Positions 42,280 to 51,487 of a stretch of DNA of 64,000 nucleotides are shown here, one piece after another. A model generated the notes under the pieces. The model made no database searches, was not told where the DNA came from, and was given only the letters and a program-made list of their open reading frames with translations. Made by a program: the position numbers and the translations under genes. The stretch comes from an uncultured Clostridium sp. (GTDB taxonomy: Bacteria; Bacillota; Clostridia; Clostridiales; Clostridiaceae), in NCBI GenBank assembly GCA_900548455.1, contig URKQ01000002.1, forward strand, positions 124,001 to 188,000. The letters are read 5' to 3'. Each line of letters opens with the position of its first letter. Position 1 is the first letter of the stretch.

Positions 42280-42311
42280 CTAAACTTACCCCATTAATGG
42301 GATAGGTTTAG
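42280..42311. repeat. Hairpin beside the IS66 end
   Basis: CTAAAC...CCCATTAATGGG...GTTTAG forms a nested inverted repeat abutting the IS66 terminus. It may serve as terminator for the acylase gene or be part of the insertion scar. Confidence 0.5.
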
Positions 42312-42385
42312 AACTTTCAAGTTTAGACAGAACCTGTTTTGCTCAAGATTTTAAGTAAAGCAAAAAATAAACAATATACCATAGT

Positions 42386-43378
42386 CTAAAGATTTTCAAA
42401 GGTAATAGGACGTTTTAAATTACCGAGAAACATAGGATGTGTACAATTCTCATAATCATCACTTAGTTTTATAGTGGCTATTTGACTGTTGTCATAGGTT
42501 TTAAAGTAATACTCACAGGTGTTTGTGTTTATAAATGCAGTATATTTAGTATAATCACAAGTACCTTTATCTGTAAGAACAACTCCCCTTGGAATTGAAA
42601 CATTCTCAACAATGTGGAAACAAGTCATTATGCCATCTACTCCATCTTTAGGTACTTGGCCATGGGTTTTTAAAAAGGCTGTTTTAACAAATCGTTCTGG
42701 AGATGTGTAGCCACCAGGTAATAACATTGTTCCACCAGCCTGACCGAAGGGCGTTAACTCAACATTTCCCCAATGAGTTTTCTTTTTTTGGATTGTAGAT
42801 ACTTCTATATAATTTCTTAGATTAGTCATATGCCACATAAAATCTGGACTATTAGTCATAACTCCTATAGGATTATCAAATATCTCAAGACCATTTTGGG
42901 TTTGCTCAATAACTACACATTTGCCGCTTTTATCAGTTGCAATCCAATGAAGAGGAGCAGCTATTTTAGTAACAGGATCTGGAAGACCTAGGACACATAT
43001 ACTTTTCAGTATCATATCTAGTTCATCTACTGAAGTACATCGTCCTAAAATATAATGTAGAAAATCCAATGATGCAATAGGCTCTTTATTTTTATCTTCT
43101 ACTGGTATATCATAATAGGCGTAACCCGCAAAGTATAGTGCGGCTGCAGCAAATCCTTTTTCATTTACCCCATCAAAAAAACCTAACATACTATCAGTTT
43201 TTTGACCGATGCCTATAAAGCTATAGCAATCATTGTGTTTTTTCATGGTAATAGGATTATACCATAGGTTATTTCTAGGTACTATAAAAAATCCAGGTTC
43301 TATATCGTAAGAAAAATCCATAGTCCTACAAAAAAAATTTTCCATCTGTAAAGATTGTAAAGTAAATGCAGTACACAT
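42386..43378 (-). CDS. Choloylglycine hydrolase/penicillin V acylase family protein (Ntn hydrolase)
   Basis: A 330-residue cytoplasmic Ntn hydrolase that cleaves linear amide bonds. Cys2 becomes the N-terminal nucleophile; Arg18, Asp21, Asn176 and Arg229 match the catalytic residues of the family. Position 82 is Tyr (AALYFAG), as in penicillin V acylases, rather than the Asn typical of bile salt hydrolases, so penicillin V or acyl-homoserine-lactone-like substrates are at least as likely as bile salts. This is inferred from the residue only. The ribosome binding site is GGAGAGG. The gene sits between an IS66 remnant and an IS3 remnant and may be acquired. Confidence 0.88.
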   Translation of the reverse strand: MCTAFTLQSLQMENFFCRTMDFSYDIEPGFFIVPRNNLWYNPITMKKHNDCYSFIGIGQKTDSMLGFFDGVNEKGFAAAALYFAGYAYYDIPVEDKNKEPIASLDFLHYILGRCTSVDELDMILKSICVLGLPDPVTKIAAPLHWIATDKSGKCVVIEQTQNGLEIFDNPIGVMTNSPDFMWHMTNLRNYIEVSTIQKKKTHWGNVELTPFGQAGGTMLLPGGYTSPERFVKTAFLKTHGQVPKDGVDGIMTCFHIVENVSIPRGVVLTDKGTCDYTKYTAFINTNTCEYYFKTYDNSQIATIKLSDDYENCTHPMFLGNLKRPITFENL

Positions 43379-43436
43379 ATTTACCTCTCCTTTTTATATA
43401 TTTATACTGGATTATCAACATATTTTAATACAATTT

Positions 43437-43751
43437 TTATTCGGTCATTTTGCTTAATCTATATTCTGCTGATGTCATATAGTTAAGAGCAACATGTATA
43501 CGCTTATTGTTGTACCATAACACATAACTACGTAATTCAAGCTTTAATTCCTCTAAATTTTTAAAAATCCTATTGAATGGAAACTCTGTTTTTATAATCT
43601 TATAGCCTGCCTCAGCAACAGCATTATCATAAGGTCAGCCTTTTTTACTTAATGAACGTTCTATATTAAATGTATGTAATACTTCATATATTACTTTAAA
43701 TGATCCTGACTTAGTAAAGTCATTTGTCCATTTAATTATTATAGATTTAGC
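43437..43751 (-). pseudogene. IS3-family transposase (orfB) 3' remnant
   Basis: On the minus strand ~105 codons read as the end of an IS3-type integrase: IERSLSKKG-stop-PYDNAVAEAGYKIIKTEF, then NLEELKLELRSYV, WYNNKRIH and EYR. The TGA replaces the usual Cys/Ser codon after KKG. The 5' portion with the first catalytic Asp residues is missing, as is orfA. It is an inactive fragment and a sign of past transposition next to the acylase gene. Confidence 0.85.
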
Positions 43752-43784
43752 TAGTCAACTTTATTTATACAACATCATTTTTAT

Positions 43785-43925
43785 CTTTGCCATTATTTCA
43801 CCTCAAAAATAACAAAAGACTAGACATTCATGTTAAAAATGTCTAGTCTTTTATGCTTTATTGTAATACTAAACATCGAGTCTAGTATTACCTATCTATT
43901 TAATTTTGATACAACTTTGTTTTAA
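43785..43925. repeat. Duplicated segment copy B, containing the glmS terminator
   Basis: Counterpart of 41781-41930. It contains a perfect 15-bp stem AAAAGACTAGACATT (43814-43828) pairing with 43838-43852, the likely glmS terminator. A second inverted repeat GTAATACTA/TAGTATTAC flanks AACATCGAGTC. Confidence 0.75.
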
Positions 43926-43956
43926 AGTCACAACCTCATATGCTTTGTTATAATTT

Positions 43957-45783
43957 TTATTCAACTGTTACAGATTTTGCTAAATTTCTTGGTTTATCTA
44001 CGTCACAACCTTTTTCAATTGAAAGGTAATATGATAATAATTGCATTGGGATTATAGCTACTACTGGTGCAAATAAATCCATTACTTTAGGAATAAATAC
44101 TACATTTTCAGTAGATTTTTCTATTTCCTTATGGCCTTCTTGTGCAACAGCTATAACATTAGCTCCCCTTGCTATAACTTCTTTCATATTACTTACTGTC
44201 TTATCAAACAACTCTTCTTGTGTTGCTAAAGTTACAACGATAGTTCCATCTTCAATTAAAGCTATAGGACCATGCTTTAACTCTCCTGATGCATATGCTT
44301 CAGAGTGAACATAAGATATTTCTTTTACTTTTAATGATGCTTCCATAGCTACTGCATAGTCAACACCTCTTCCAAGGAAGAACATGTCTGTATGCTCTAC
44401 AATTCTCTTAGCTAAATCTCTTATAGATTCTTTAGCTTCAAGTGCAGCTTCAACCTTTTCAGGAAGCTCTAACATAGCTTTTTTAATATCTTCAATTTCA
44501 TGCTTTTCTATAGTACTCTTTTGTTCTGCAAAGAATAAAGCTATTGTATACATTGCTATTAATTGAGTTACATATGCTTTTGTAGATGCAACTGCAATTT
44601 CTGGTCCAGCCCATGTGTATAGTATATCGTCTGCTTCTCTTGAAGCTGAACTTCCTACTACATTAGTTACAGCTATAACTCTAGCTCCTCTAGCCTTAGC
44701 CATTTTAAGTGCAGCTAATGTATCTGCTGTTTCACCTGATTGGCTTATAACTATCATTAAAGTATTTTCATCTATAATAGGATCTCTATATCTAAATTCA
44801 GAAGCTATATCTACCTCTACTGGTATTCTAGCTAATTTTTCAATTACATATTTTCCTATTACTCCAGCGTGATATGCAGTTCCGCAGGCAACTATATAAA
44901 CTTTGTTTAATTTCTCAATTTGTTCTTTTGTAATACTTATATCGTCTATATTTACAGGGTGACCTGAAACTATTCTTGAAGCCATAGTGTCTTTTATAGC
45001 TTTAGGTTGTTCATGGATTTCTTTAAGCATAAAGTGCTCATATCCACCTTTTTCAGCAGCATCTGCATTCCAAGTTACATGGAATACTTCTTTTTTAATT
45101 TCTTTTTCAAAATCGCCGTATATTTTAACTCCATCCTTTGTCATTACAACAAATTCTTTGTTTTCTAGTAAATATACATCCCTAGTTTCATTTAATACTG
45201 CTGGTATATCTGAAGCTATAAAGTTTTCTTCTTTTCCTAATCCAACTATTAATGGACTTTCATTTCTAACTGCTACTAATTTATCTGGTTCATTTGCACA
45301 GATTACTCCTATTGCATAACTACCTTCAAGTTTTTCAGTAGCTTCCATAACAGCACTTAATAAATCACCCTTGTAATAGTAATCTACTAAATGAGGAATT
45401 ACTTCTGTATCAGTATCAGATTTAAATACATAACCTTTCTCTGATAACCACTCTTTTATTCTTATATAGTTTTCTATAATTCCATTATGAACAACAGCTA
45501 TAGTTCCATCCGCATTTGTATGTGGATGAGAGTTTACATCTGAAGGACTTCCGTGAGTTGCCCATCTTGTATGACCTATTCCTACAAAACCTTCCACAGG
45601 CTCTTCTTGTAATTTAGCTTCTAAATTAGCAAGTCTACCCTTACATTTTGCAACAGTAACATTTCCATCATTTAAAATTGCAACTCCTGCTGAATCATAA
45701 CCTCTATACTCTAATTTACTTAAACCACTAACTAATAATGATGATGCATTTCTATTACCAAAATAACCAACTATTCCACACAT
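43957..45783 (-). CDS. glmS: Glutamine--fructose-6-phosphate aminotransferase (isomerizing)
   Basis: GlmS makes glucosamine-6-phosphate from fructose-6-phosphate and glutamine, the first step to UDP-GlcNAc for peptidoglycan. At 608 residues it has the full two-domain form: an N-terminal glutaminase with nucleophile Cys2 (MCGIVGYFG) and HTRWATHG, then two SIS isomerase domains (SQSGETADTLAAL, STKAYVTQL) ending in the conserved KPRNLAKSVTVE. It is preceded by a glmS ribozyme and tandem promoters, so glucosamine-6-phosphate should trigger self-cleavage of the mRNA. glmM follows upstream in the same direction. The ribosome binding site is GGGAGG. Confidence 0.98.
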   Translation of the reverse strand: MCGIVGYFGNRNASSLLVSGLSKLEYRGYDSAGVAILNDGNVTVAKCKGRLANLEAKLQEEPVEGFVGIGHTRWATHGSPSDVNSHPHTNADGTIAVVHNGIIENYIRIKEWLSEKGYVFKSDTDTEVIPHLVDYYYKGDLLSAVMEATEKLEGSYAIGVICANEPDKLVAVRNESPLIVGLGKEENFIASDIPAVLNETRDVYLLENKEFVVMTKDGVKIYGDFEKEIKKEVFHVTWNADAAEKGGYEHFMLKEIHEQPKAIKDTMASRIVSGHPVNIDDISITKEQIEKLNKVYIVACGTAYHAGVIGKYVIEKLARIPVEVDIASEFRYRDPIIDENTLMIVISQSGETADTLAALKMAKARGARVIAVTNVVGSSASREADDILYTWAGPEIAVASTKAYVTQLIAMYTIALFFAEQKSTIEKHEIEDIKKAMLELPEKVEAALEAKESIRDLAKRIVEHTDMFFLGRGVDYAVAMEASLKVKEISYVHSEAYASGELKHGPIALIEDGTIVVTLATQEELFDKTVSNMKEVIARGANVIAVAQEGHKEIEKSTENVVFIPKVMDLFAPVVAIIPMQLLSYYLSIEKGCDVDKPRNLAKSVTVE

Positions 45784-46020
45784 ATTTTTTCCTCCCTAAA
45801 TGCTTAATTTCTTAATTATAACCTTTATGAATAAGAAACCCCTCACATATTAAATCTATTATTTCCGTGTTTACCATTAATAATAAGCAAATTTTTAATA
45901 GCTTAAATTATTAATAACTCTAAAATTCTTAACCCATTAGAACTTATAGCATTATTTTAATCCACATTCCTAGATTTTATTATGAACTTATCCACATTTA
46001 GTTAAGACTTTCCACTCCAT

Positions 46021-46201
46021 TGATTTGTCCCAAAAATCACTTTTTGGTTTTCTCAACTTCTAACGATAGTGTTATACCGTGGGGCATCCGCCGATAAATC
46101 GATACTCCCCATCCTCGTCAAGTCAAGTGAGACTCTAAATCTATAATTTAGTTAGTAGGGCTTCCATAAAAATCCGTACTTTTCACTCAACTCCTGGCGC
46201 T
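46021..46201 (-). ncRNA. glmS ribozyme (self-cleaving riboswitch)
   Basis: On the minus strand the sequence begins A|GCGCCAGGAGTTG at the cleavage site (between 46201 and 46200) and has the conserved core segments GACGAGGATGGGGAGTATCG, then CGGCGGATGCCCCACGG. A peripheral hairpin CCAAAAAGTGATTTTTGG follows. These match the known glmS ribozyme, which uses glucosamine-6-phosphate as cofactor. The 3' limit is approximate. The ~235 bases from here to the glmS start show no further feature. Confidence 0.95.
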
Positions 46202-46273
46202 CAGTTAACCTATATTTTCAACCCTCCTTAATTATGCTATGGGGCTTTAGTGTAGCATATTAACCTCATTATA

Positions 46274-46302
46274 TTATATTCATATATTGTCCACAGGTCA
46301 AC
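46274..46302 (-). promoter_or_regulatory. Proximal promoter of glmS
   Basis: Minus strand -35 TTGACC (46297-46302), 17-base spacer, -10 TATAAT (46274-46279). The start near 46267 leaves ~66 bases before the ribozyme cleavage site. Confidence 0.75.
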
Positions 46303-46355
46303 ATTTTTTACTCTTTATTAATATATTGTCACGATTAAATAAAAGAATTTTACCA

Positions 46356-46384
46356 ATTGTATAAATTGTATTAATTTTTGTCAA
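46356..46384 (-). promoter_or_regulatory. Distal promoter upstream of glmS
   Basis: Minus strand -35 TTGACA (46379-46384), 17-base spacer, -10 TACAAT (46356-46361). It forms a tandem promoter pair with the one at 46274-46302. Confidence 0.7.
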
Positions 46385-46419
46385 AAATTTGTTTCTACAC
46401 TTTTCTAGAAATTAAAGTT

Positions 46420-46494
46420 AAGGGGCTGTCATACTAATTGCTTAGTATGACAGCCCCTTGCTTCAGTAAGGTTCTACCCGTTACAATTCTTATA
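46420..46494 (-). repeat. Dispersed hairpin repeat, copy 2, behind glmM
   Basis: An 18-bp perfect stem AAGGGGCTGTCATACTAA (46420-46437) with a 4-base loop pairs with 46442-46459. The stem and the ~35 bases up to the glmM stop align with 23623-23697. It probably acts as terminator, although the T-run is poor. Confidence 0.7.
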
Positions 46495-47844
46495 TTAATT
46501 ATTAGCCTTAGCTTCTATTTTCCTAGCTAAATCATGAGCCATTTTATCAATTTCCTCTTGATTTTCGCCCTCAAGCATTACTCTTACTAATGGTTCTGTG
46601 CCTGATGGTCTAATTAAAACTCTTCCTGAACCAGCCATCTTCTCTTCCATGACTTTTATGTCAGAAGCAATTTCCTCATCTATTTCATGAATATTTTTCA
46701 TATTATTAGGTACTTTAGCATTTACAAGTACTTGTGGAAGTTCCTTCATTGATGCTGCAAGTTCACTTAGTGTCTTTCCACTTGCTTTTACTGTTGCAGC
46801 TAATTGAAGTCCAGATACTAATCCATCACCTGTAGTATTGAAATCTAAGAATATTATATGTCCTGATTGTTCACCACCAATAGAGTATCCCTCTTTAGCC
46901 ATCTCTTCTAGTACATATCTATCTCCAACCTTTGTAGATACTGTTTTTATTCCTGCTTCTTTAAGTGCTATATGAAGTCCAAGATTACTCATAACAGTTA
47001 CTACTACAGTGTCCTTATTTAACTTACCCATAGCCTTTAAATGTTTAGCTTCAATTACCATCATAAAGTCGCCATTAACTAAGTTTCCTTTTTCGTCTAC
47101 GGCAAGACATCTATCTGCATCACCATCAAAAGCTAATCCAAGGTTGCATCTATTTTCTACAACAAATTTCATTAATTGTTCAGGATGAGTTGAACCGCAG
47201 TTTTTATTAATATTTACTCCATCTGGATCACTATTAATTATAAAAACTTCTGCTCCAAGTTCTTTTAGTGCCTTTATAGAAGTGGTATAAGATGCACCAT
47301 TAGCACAATCTACAGCAATCTTCATTCCACTTAAATCACCATCAATAGTTGACTTTGCAAATTCAACATAATCGTTTATTGCATTATCTCCATAATACTT
47401 TCTACCTACCATTCCGCCTGTAGGTATGTTAACTCCTTCAAATTCATCTTCTATTAATTTTTGAATTTTGTCTTCTAATTCATCTTTAAGTTTAAATCCA
47501 TCTTTATCAAAAAATTTAATTCCATTATATTCAACTGGATTATGAGAAGCAGAAATTACTACTCCTGCATCTGCATTATATTTTCGTGTTAAATACGCTA
47601 CCGCTGGTGTTGGAACTACTCCTAGACATAAAGCTTCTGCTCCTACAGATAATATTCCAGCAACTAAAGCTGATTCTAACATATCCCCTGAAATTCTAGT
47701 GTCCATTCCAACTATTATTCTAGGTTTATGTGTTCCTTCTGTTAAAACTACAGCTCCTGCTTTTCCAAGTTTATATGCCAGATCTACTGTTAATTCAGTA
47801 TTTGCAATACCTCTAACTCCATCTGTACCAAATATTCTACTCAT
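46495..47844 (-). CDS. glmM: Phosphoglucosamine mutase
   Basis: GlmM converts glucosamine-6-phosphate, the GlmS product, to glucosamine-1-phosphate. The 449-residue protein shows FGTDGVRG (5-12), phosphoserine loop VISASHNP with Ser100, metal-binding DGDADR near 240, sugar-binding GEQSGH near 323, and the phosphate-binding RPSGTEPLVRVM near 418. Having glmM directly upstream of glmS on the same strand is the usual Firmicute layout. A hairpin and separate promoters lie between, so they are probably independent transcripts. The ribosome binding site is GGAGAA. Confidence 0.97.
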   Translation of the reverse strand: MSRIFGTDGVRGIANTELTVDLAYKLGKAGAVVLTEGTHKPRIIVGMDTRISGDMLESALVAGILSVGAEALCLGVVPTPAVAYLTRKYNADAGVVISASHNPVEYNGIKFFDKDGFKLKDELEDKIQKLIEDEFEGVNIPTGGMVGRKYYGDNAINDYVEFAKSTIDGDLSGMKIAVDCANGASYTTSIKALKELGAEVFIINSDPDGVNINKNCGSTHPEQLMKFVVENRCNLGLAFDGDADRCLAVDEKGNLVNGDFMMVIEAKHLKAMGKLNKDTVVVTVMSNLGLHIALKEAGIKTVSTKVGDRYVLEEMAKEGYSIGGEQSGHIIFLDFNTTGDGLVSGLQLAATVKASGKTLSELAASMKELPQVLVNAKVPNNMKNIHEIDEEIASDIKVMEEKMAGSGRVLIRPSGTEPLVRVMLEGENQEEIDKMAHDLARKIEAKANN

Positions 47845-47968
47845 TGGCGCATTCTCCTTTTATCTTCTCATATTTATCAAATTAAGTCTTACTTTAAAGC
47901 AAATTTAATATAATTATAGTACAAAGTATGTATATATACAATAAAAGTTACCTATCATTTACAATTGT

Positions 47969-48532
47969 CTAAAACTTAAACACAATTCCAACTACTGCTG
48001 CAGTTAAAATAATTACAAGTGGATGTGCCTTAAATTTATTTGTTATATAAAGTAAAACTGCAAATAATACCGTACATTTTATATTTATAATATCAATAAT
48101 ATTATGTGTTAATAAAAACTTATTTATAGTTAATATAGATATTTTAAAAACCTCAAATCCAGCTACAGCTATAAGTGCAGTAACAGCTGGTCTAAGTCCA
48201 TAAAAAGCTGATTTTACATAATTATTTTCATTAAAATTATTTAAAAATTTTGCTATTATAATGATTATTATTAACGATGGTAATACTAGTGCAATAGTTG
48301 CTATAATTCCTCCTAAAATTCCACCTGCTTCATACCCTGCATATGTAGCCATATTAACACCTATAGGTCCAGGGGTTGATTCAGAAATAGCAATCATGTC
48401 TGCAAGAATTGGTCTATCGAACCACGGATACTTATCGGCCATTTCATATAAAAAAGGAAGTGTTGCAAGGCCTCCTCCTACAGAAAATAGTCCTGTTTTA
48501 AAAAACTCAATAAATAAAAGTAAATATGTCAC
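47969..48532 (-). CDS. Chromate transporter, half-size ChrA (second half)
   Basis: A 187-residue membrane protein with about six segments. SVGGGLATLPFLYEMADKYPWF and the ISESTPGPIGVNMATYAGYE motif are hallmarks of the ChrA family. Short-chain ChrA proteins are encoded as pairs whose products combine. The start is GTG at 48532, whose first base overlaps the TAG stop of the partner gene (TAGTG), with AGGAGG upstream. ChrA can export chromate, but the native substrate in anaerobes may be another anion. Confidence 0.92.
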   Translation of the reverse strand: MTYLLLFIEFFKTGLFSVGGGLATLPFLYEMADKYPWFDRPILADMIAISESTPGPIGVNMATYAGYEAGGILGGIIATIALVLPSLIIIIIIAKFLNNFNENNYVKSAFYGLRPAVTALIAVAGFEVFKISILTINKFLLTHNIIDIINIKCTVLFAVLLYITNKFKAHPLVIILTAAVVGIVFKF

Positions 48533-49074
48533 TATTTCTCCTCCTTTCTCAAGGATTTAGTAACAATTCCTACAATTGTTGCACCTATTACAACAAATAC
48601 AGGTGATATCTTAAATATAACAGATACTAAAAACGTAACTACAAATATAATTATTCCTGTAGCATCTTTAATACCACTCTTCCAGAGCTTAACTATAGCA
48701 TTTACAATAAGTACTGCAACTGCTACCCTAATCCCTGCAAATCCATGTTGCACGATCTCTAAACTTGCAAAATTCTTAATAAATGCAGCTATAATCATTA
48801 TTATAATCAATGATGGGAAAACAACACCAGTAGTTGCTGCTACTGCTCCTGAAATCCCTTTATTTTTATACCCTATAAAAGTAGCTGTATTTACTGCTAT
48901 TATTCCTGGAGTACATTGTCCTACTGCGTAATAATCTAATACTTCTTCTTCTGTTGCCCACTTTCTCTTATTAACAACCTCTTCCTGAATAAGTGGTAGC
49001 ATTGCATATCCTCCACCAAAGGTTAATCCACCAATTCTGCAAAAAGTTAAAAATAAATCTAGTAATTCATTCAT
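48532..49074 (-). CDS. Chromate transporter, half-size ChrA (first half)
   Basis: A 180-residue membrane protein, partner of the gene at 47969. It shows GGLTFGGGYAMLPLIQEEVVNKRKW and YAVGQCTPGIIAVNTATFIGYK, the conserved ChrA motifs, in the N-terminal-type half. I start it at 49074 (MNELLDLF) with GAGGAA 8 bases upstream; the open frame to 49101 is unsupported. Its stop codon overlaps the next start by one base, so the two halves are translationally coupled. Confidence 0.92.
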   Translation of the reverse strand: MNELLDLFLTFCRIGGLTFGGGYAMLPLIQEEVVNKRKWATEEEVLDYYAVGQCTPGIIAVNTATFIGYKNKGISGAVAATTGVVFPSLIIIMIIAAFIKNFASLEIVQHGFAGIRVAVAVLIVNAIVKLWKSGIKDATGIIIFVVTFLVSVIFKISPVFVVIGATIVGIVTKSLRKEEK

Positions 49075-49101
49075 AATTAAATTCCTCACTTTAAACAGCA
49101 T

Positions 49102-49128
49102 AAACCTTCATTCTGAGAATGAAGGTTT
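49102..49128. terminator. Hairpin terminator between MFS and ChrA genes
   Basis: AAACCTTCATTC (49102-49113) pairs with GAATGAAGGTTT (49117-49128) with a 3-base loop. It lies downstream of the MFS gene ending at 49185. Confidence 0.6.
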
Positions 49129-49184
49129 ACTATTATTTTACCATATTTAATTATATAACAACTAATGCAAATATCAAATTCATT

Positions 49185-50513
49185 CTACATTGATTCATTA
49201 GTTTTAACTTTTCCTTCATATTCATCATTAGTGATTGCAATCAATCTCTCTATGGACTCTTCTCCATCATACTTCATTAATGATTTTAACCCCTTAATTC
49301 TTGGTAAAATCAAACATCCTATAAGTGTTATTCCAAAGAATATAATCATGGCCGTTCTTACCGGTAAAAACTCTCCTAAAAATCCTCCTACAATCTTTGC
49401 AAGAGGTATTAATGCCATAGACAAAGTACCCATAAGCGCAAATACTTTTCCCATCATTTGCTTTGGTATTATTGTCATTCGTACCGCAGCCATAACAGTG
49501 TTACTTACTACATTTAAATATGTAGCAGCACAAAAAGCTATGGCAAATATATAAAAATTCCTTGTTATAGGCATTATCACCATCATTATTCCCATAAGTA
49601 CCAAAGCCCCAGCACTTATAAAATATTTCTTTTCATTTTTTACATTTACAATGGATAAAGTCAAACTTCCAAGAACCATTCCCAAAGAACTTATAGCCAT
49701 TGCAATACCATATCTCTCTATACCTAAATATGATGCCTGCTTAAATAAAACTGGTAAAAGCACAAATGCTGCATTTACAAAGAAATTAACAATGCAAGAA
49801 ACTATAAACATGTTTTTAAAAGTCTTAAATTGACCTACAAAATGCAACCCTTCTTTAAAATCTTCTTTAAAAGTTATCTTTCCCTCTGTTTTATCCATTT
49901 CTGGAACCTTAATAAATATTTCACTTATAGCTGAAAAAATATATGAAATTCCATTAAACAAAAACATATAAGGAGCTCCAACTAAAACATATAAAAATCC
50001 GGCAATTGCATTACCTAACATATTAGAACTTGACTCTGCAAAACTTGTGATAGAATTAGCCTTTACAAGTTTGCTTCTATGAACAATTTGTGGCTTTATA
50101 GCTGAAACTGCTGGGTTGAAAAAAGCTGAACACATACTACTAATTATTGCAACTACTATTATCATCCAAACCTTTATAAATCCCATTATACCTGCTATAC
50201 CAATAAATGTAACAAGAACCCCTCTAATAAAATCAGTTATCACTAATATATTTTTCCTATTCCATTTATCTACAAAAACCCCTGCAAACGGCCCCAATAT
50301 TATTGCTGGTGCTATAGAAAGCGCTGAGACTATCCCCATTAATGCTGCTGAACCAGTCATATCTAGAATCCATAAATCTAGTGCCATTAAATATAGCACA
50401 TCACCTAACATTGAAACCAATTGCCCCTGCCAAAGTAAGAAAAAATTTTTATTCCACAACTTAATATTGTTTTCTTCCGACTTTAAGCCATTAACTTTAA
50501 AATTCAATAACAT
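49185..50513 (-). CDS. MFS exporter (paralogue of the gene at 53892)
   Basis: A 442-residue major facilitator with twelve segments. LWQGQLVSMLGD at the first helix and the loop-2/3 motif GVFVDKWNRKNIL place it in the MFS_3/macrolide-efflux-like group. It shares long runs with the transporter at 53892 (for example GAPYMFLF.GISYIFSA, KEDFKEGL, ASYLG.ERYGI), so the two are close paralogues. Start choice is uncertain: ATG at 50513 lies directly behind GGGGTG, and a TTG two codons later fits the spacing better. No regulator is adjacent. The substrate is unknown. Confidence 0.88.
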   Translation of the reverse strand: MLLNFKVNGLKSEENNIKLWNKNFFLLWQGQLVSMLGDVLYLMALDLWILDMTGSAALMGIVSALSIAPAIILGPFAGVFVDKWNRKNILVITDFIRGVLVTFIGIAGIMGFIKVWMIIVVAIISSMCSAFFNPAVSAIKPQIVHRSKLVKANSITSFAESSSNMLGNAIAGFLYVLVGAPYMFLFNGISYIFSAISEIFIKVPEMDKTEGKITFKEDFKEGLHFVGQFKTFKNMFIVSCIVNFFVNAAFVLLPVLFKQASYLGIERYGIAMAISSLGMVLGSLTLSIVNVKNEKKYFISAGALVLMGIMMVIMPITRNFYIFAIAFCAATYLNVVSNTVMAAVRMTIIPKQMMGKVFALMGTLSMALIPLAKIVGGFLGEFLPVRTAMIIFFGITLIGCLILPRIKGLKSLMKYDGEESIERLIAITNDEYEGKVKTNESM

Positions 50514-50649
50514 CACCCCATGATTTAAATTACATTTTTCCCATATTATACAAACCACTACAGTTTATTCTACCATTACTACCTTTATATTACAAGTTTT
50601 GGGTAATGCTTTTTTATCATCTTAATTTTATACACTAAAACTTAGGTTT

Positions 50650-51402
50650 TTATAGATATTCTAACGCCTCTACTAGTTCAAATCTATCATATTGTTCTAT
50701 AAAACTCTTTAAAATTTTACAATGACCTGCTCCATAAATTAGTAAAATTCTATCTCCCTCTTCAGCTATATTTTGTAAATTTCCGAATATATAAAGATTT
50801 CTTCTATACCATTGTGCAAGGAAATCTACCCCATAATAATTATTACCAACCCCTACTTTTGCCACATTCAAATAACATCTGCTATGTTCACTATTAACCT
50901 GCTTAGAATCATTTAAATATCTAAATGTTTCAAGCACAGTTTTATTATTCATGTAATTATTTCCTTCTTTTTCTTTGATCTTTAAGCATTCCATAAGTTC
51001 GCTATATATTTCATAATTATTTTCTTCGGCATATTTTATAAAATCATCTGGTAAATCAACAGGACAATCTAAAGGATATATACTAAGAAGATTTAATATT
51101 TTCCCCATTCTAAAACCAAGTTGAACAATTTCGCTTCTATTGCTTACGATATTATTATCTATTAAAAAACCTCTTTTGCAATATTCTGAATAAATTTCGT
51201 TTAATTGCACATCCTTCTCCTTTCTTACCTCTACTGCAATTTTATTAGGTTTAAACAACAATAACTTTTCTACTAATTCATCAATTTCTCTTTGTTTTTT
51301 TGCTGATAATATATCACATACATCAGTATTAATTAAATGATGCTTTCCACCACCTGAAAAATGATAAGTGCCTAACATAAGTACTTTTGTTCTTTCTTTC
51401 AT
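50650..51402 (-). CDS. DUF5694-family protein (TraB/PrgY-like fold)
   Basis: A 250-residue cytoplasmic protein. VLMLGTYHFSGGG (conserved GTxHF), DVLSAKKQ-like DILSAKKQREIDELV, FKPNKIAVE, and near the end ILLIYGAGHCKILKSF match DUF5694, related to the TraB/Tiki family that may have metal-dependent peptidase or pheromone-shutdown activity. The catalytic role is unproven. I start it at the ATG at 51402 with AAGGAG 9 bases upstream; the TTG at 51411 is too close to that site. It lies behind the bactofilin operon, separated by a weak hairpin. Confidence 0.82.
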   Translation of the reverse strand: MKERTKVLMLGTYHFSGGGKHHLINTDVCDILSAKKQREIDELVEKLLLFKPNKIAVEVRKEKDVQLNEIYSEYCKRGFLIDNNIVSNRSEIVQLGFRMGKILNLLSIYPLDCPVDLPDDFIKYAEENNYEIYSELMECLKIKEKEGNNYMNNKTVLETFRYLNDSKQVNSEHSRCYLNVAKVGVGNNYYGVDFLAQWYRRNLYIFGNLQNIAEEGDRILLIYGAGHCKILKSFIEQYDRFELVEALEYL

Positions 51403-51443
51403 AATTCTCAACTCCTTAGTAAATTGAATTATATTTATTAATA

Positions 51444-51474
51444 AGGGACCCCTTTAATAATTAATAGGGCCCCT
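51444..51474 (-). terminator. Hairpin after the bactofilin operon
   Basis: AGGGACCC (51444-51451) pairs with GGGCCCCT (51467-51474) with one wobble; the inner part is AT-rich. It follows the stop at 51488 and is a likely weak terminator. Confidence 0.5.
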
Positions 51475-51487
51475 AACGGACTAATCA

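Noticed and set aside
43437..43751. Functional transposase
   Set aside because: An in-frame TGA and loss of the 5' half leave only a fragment.
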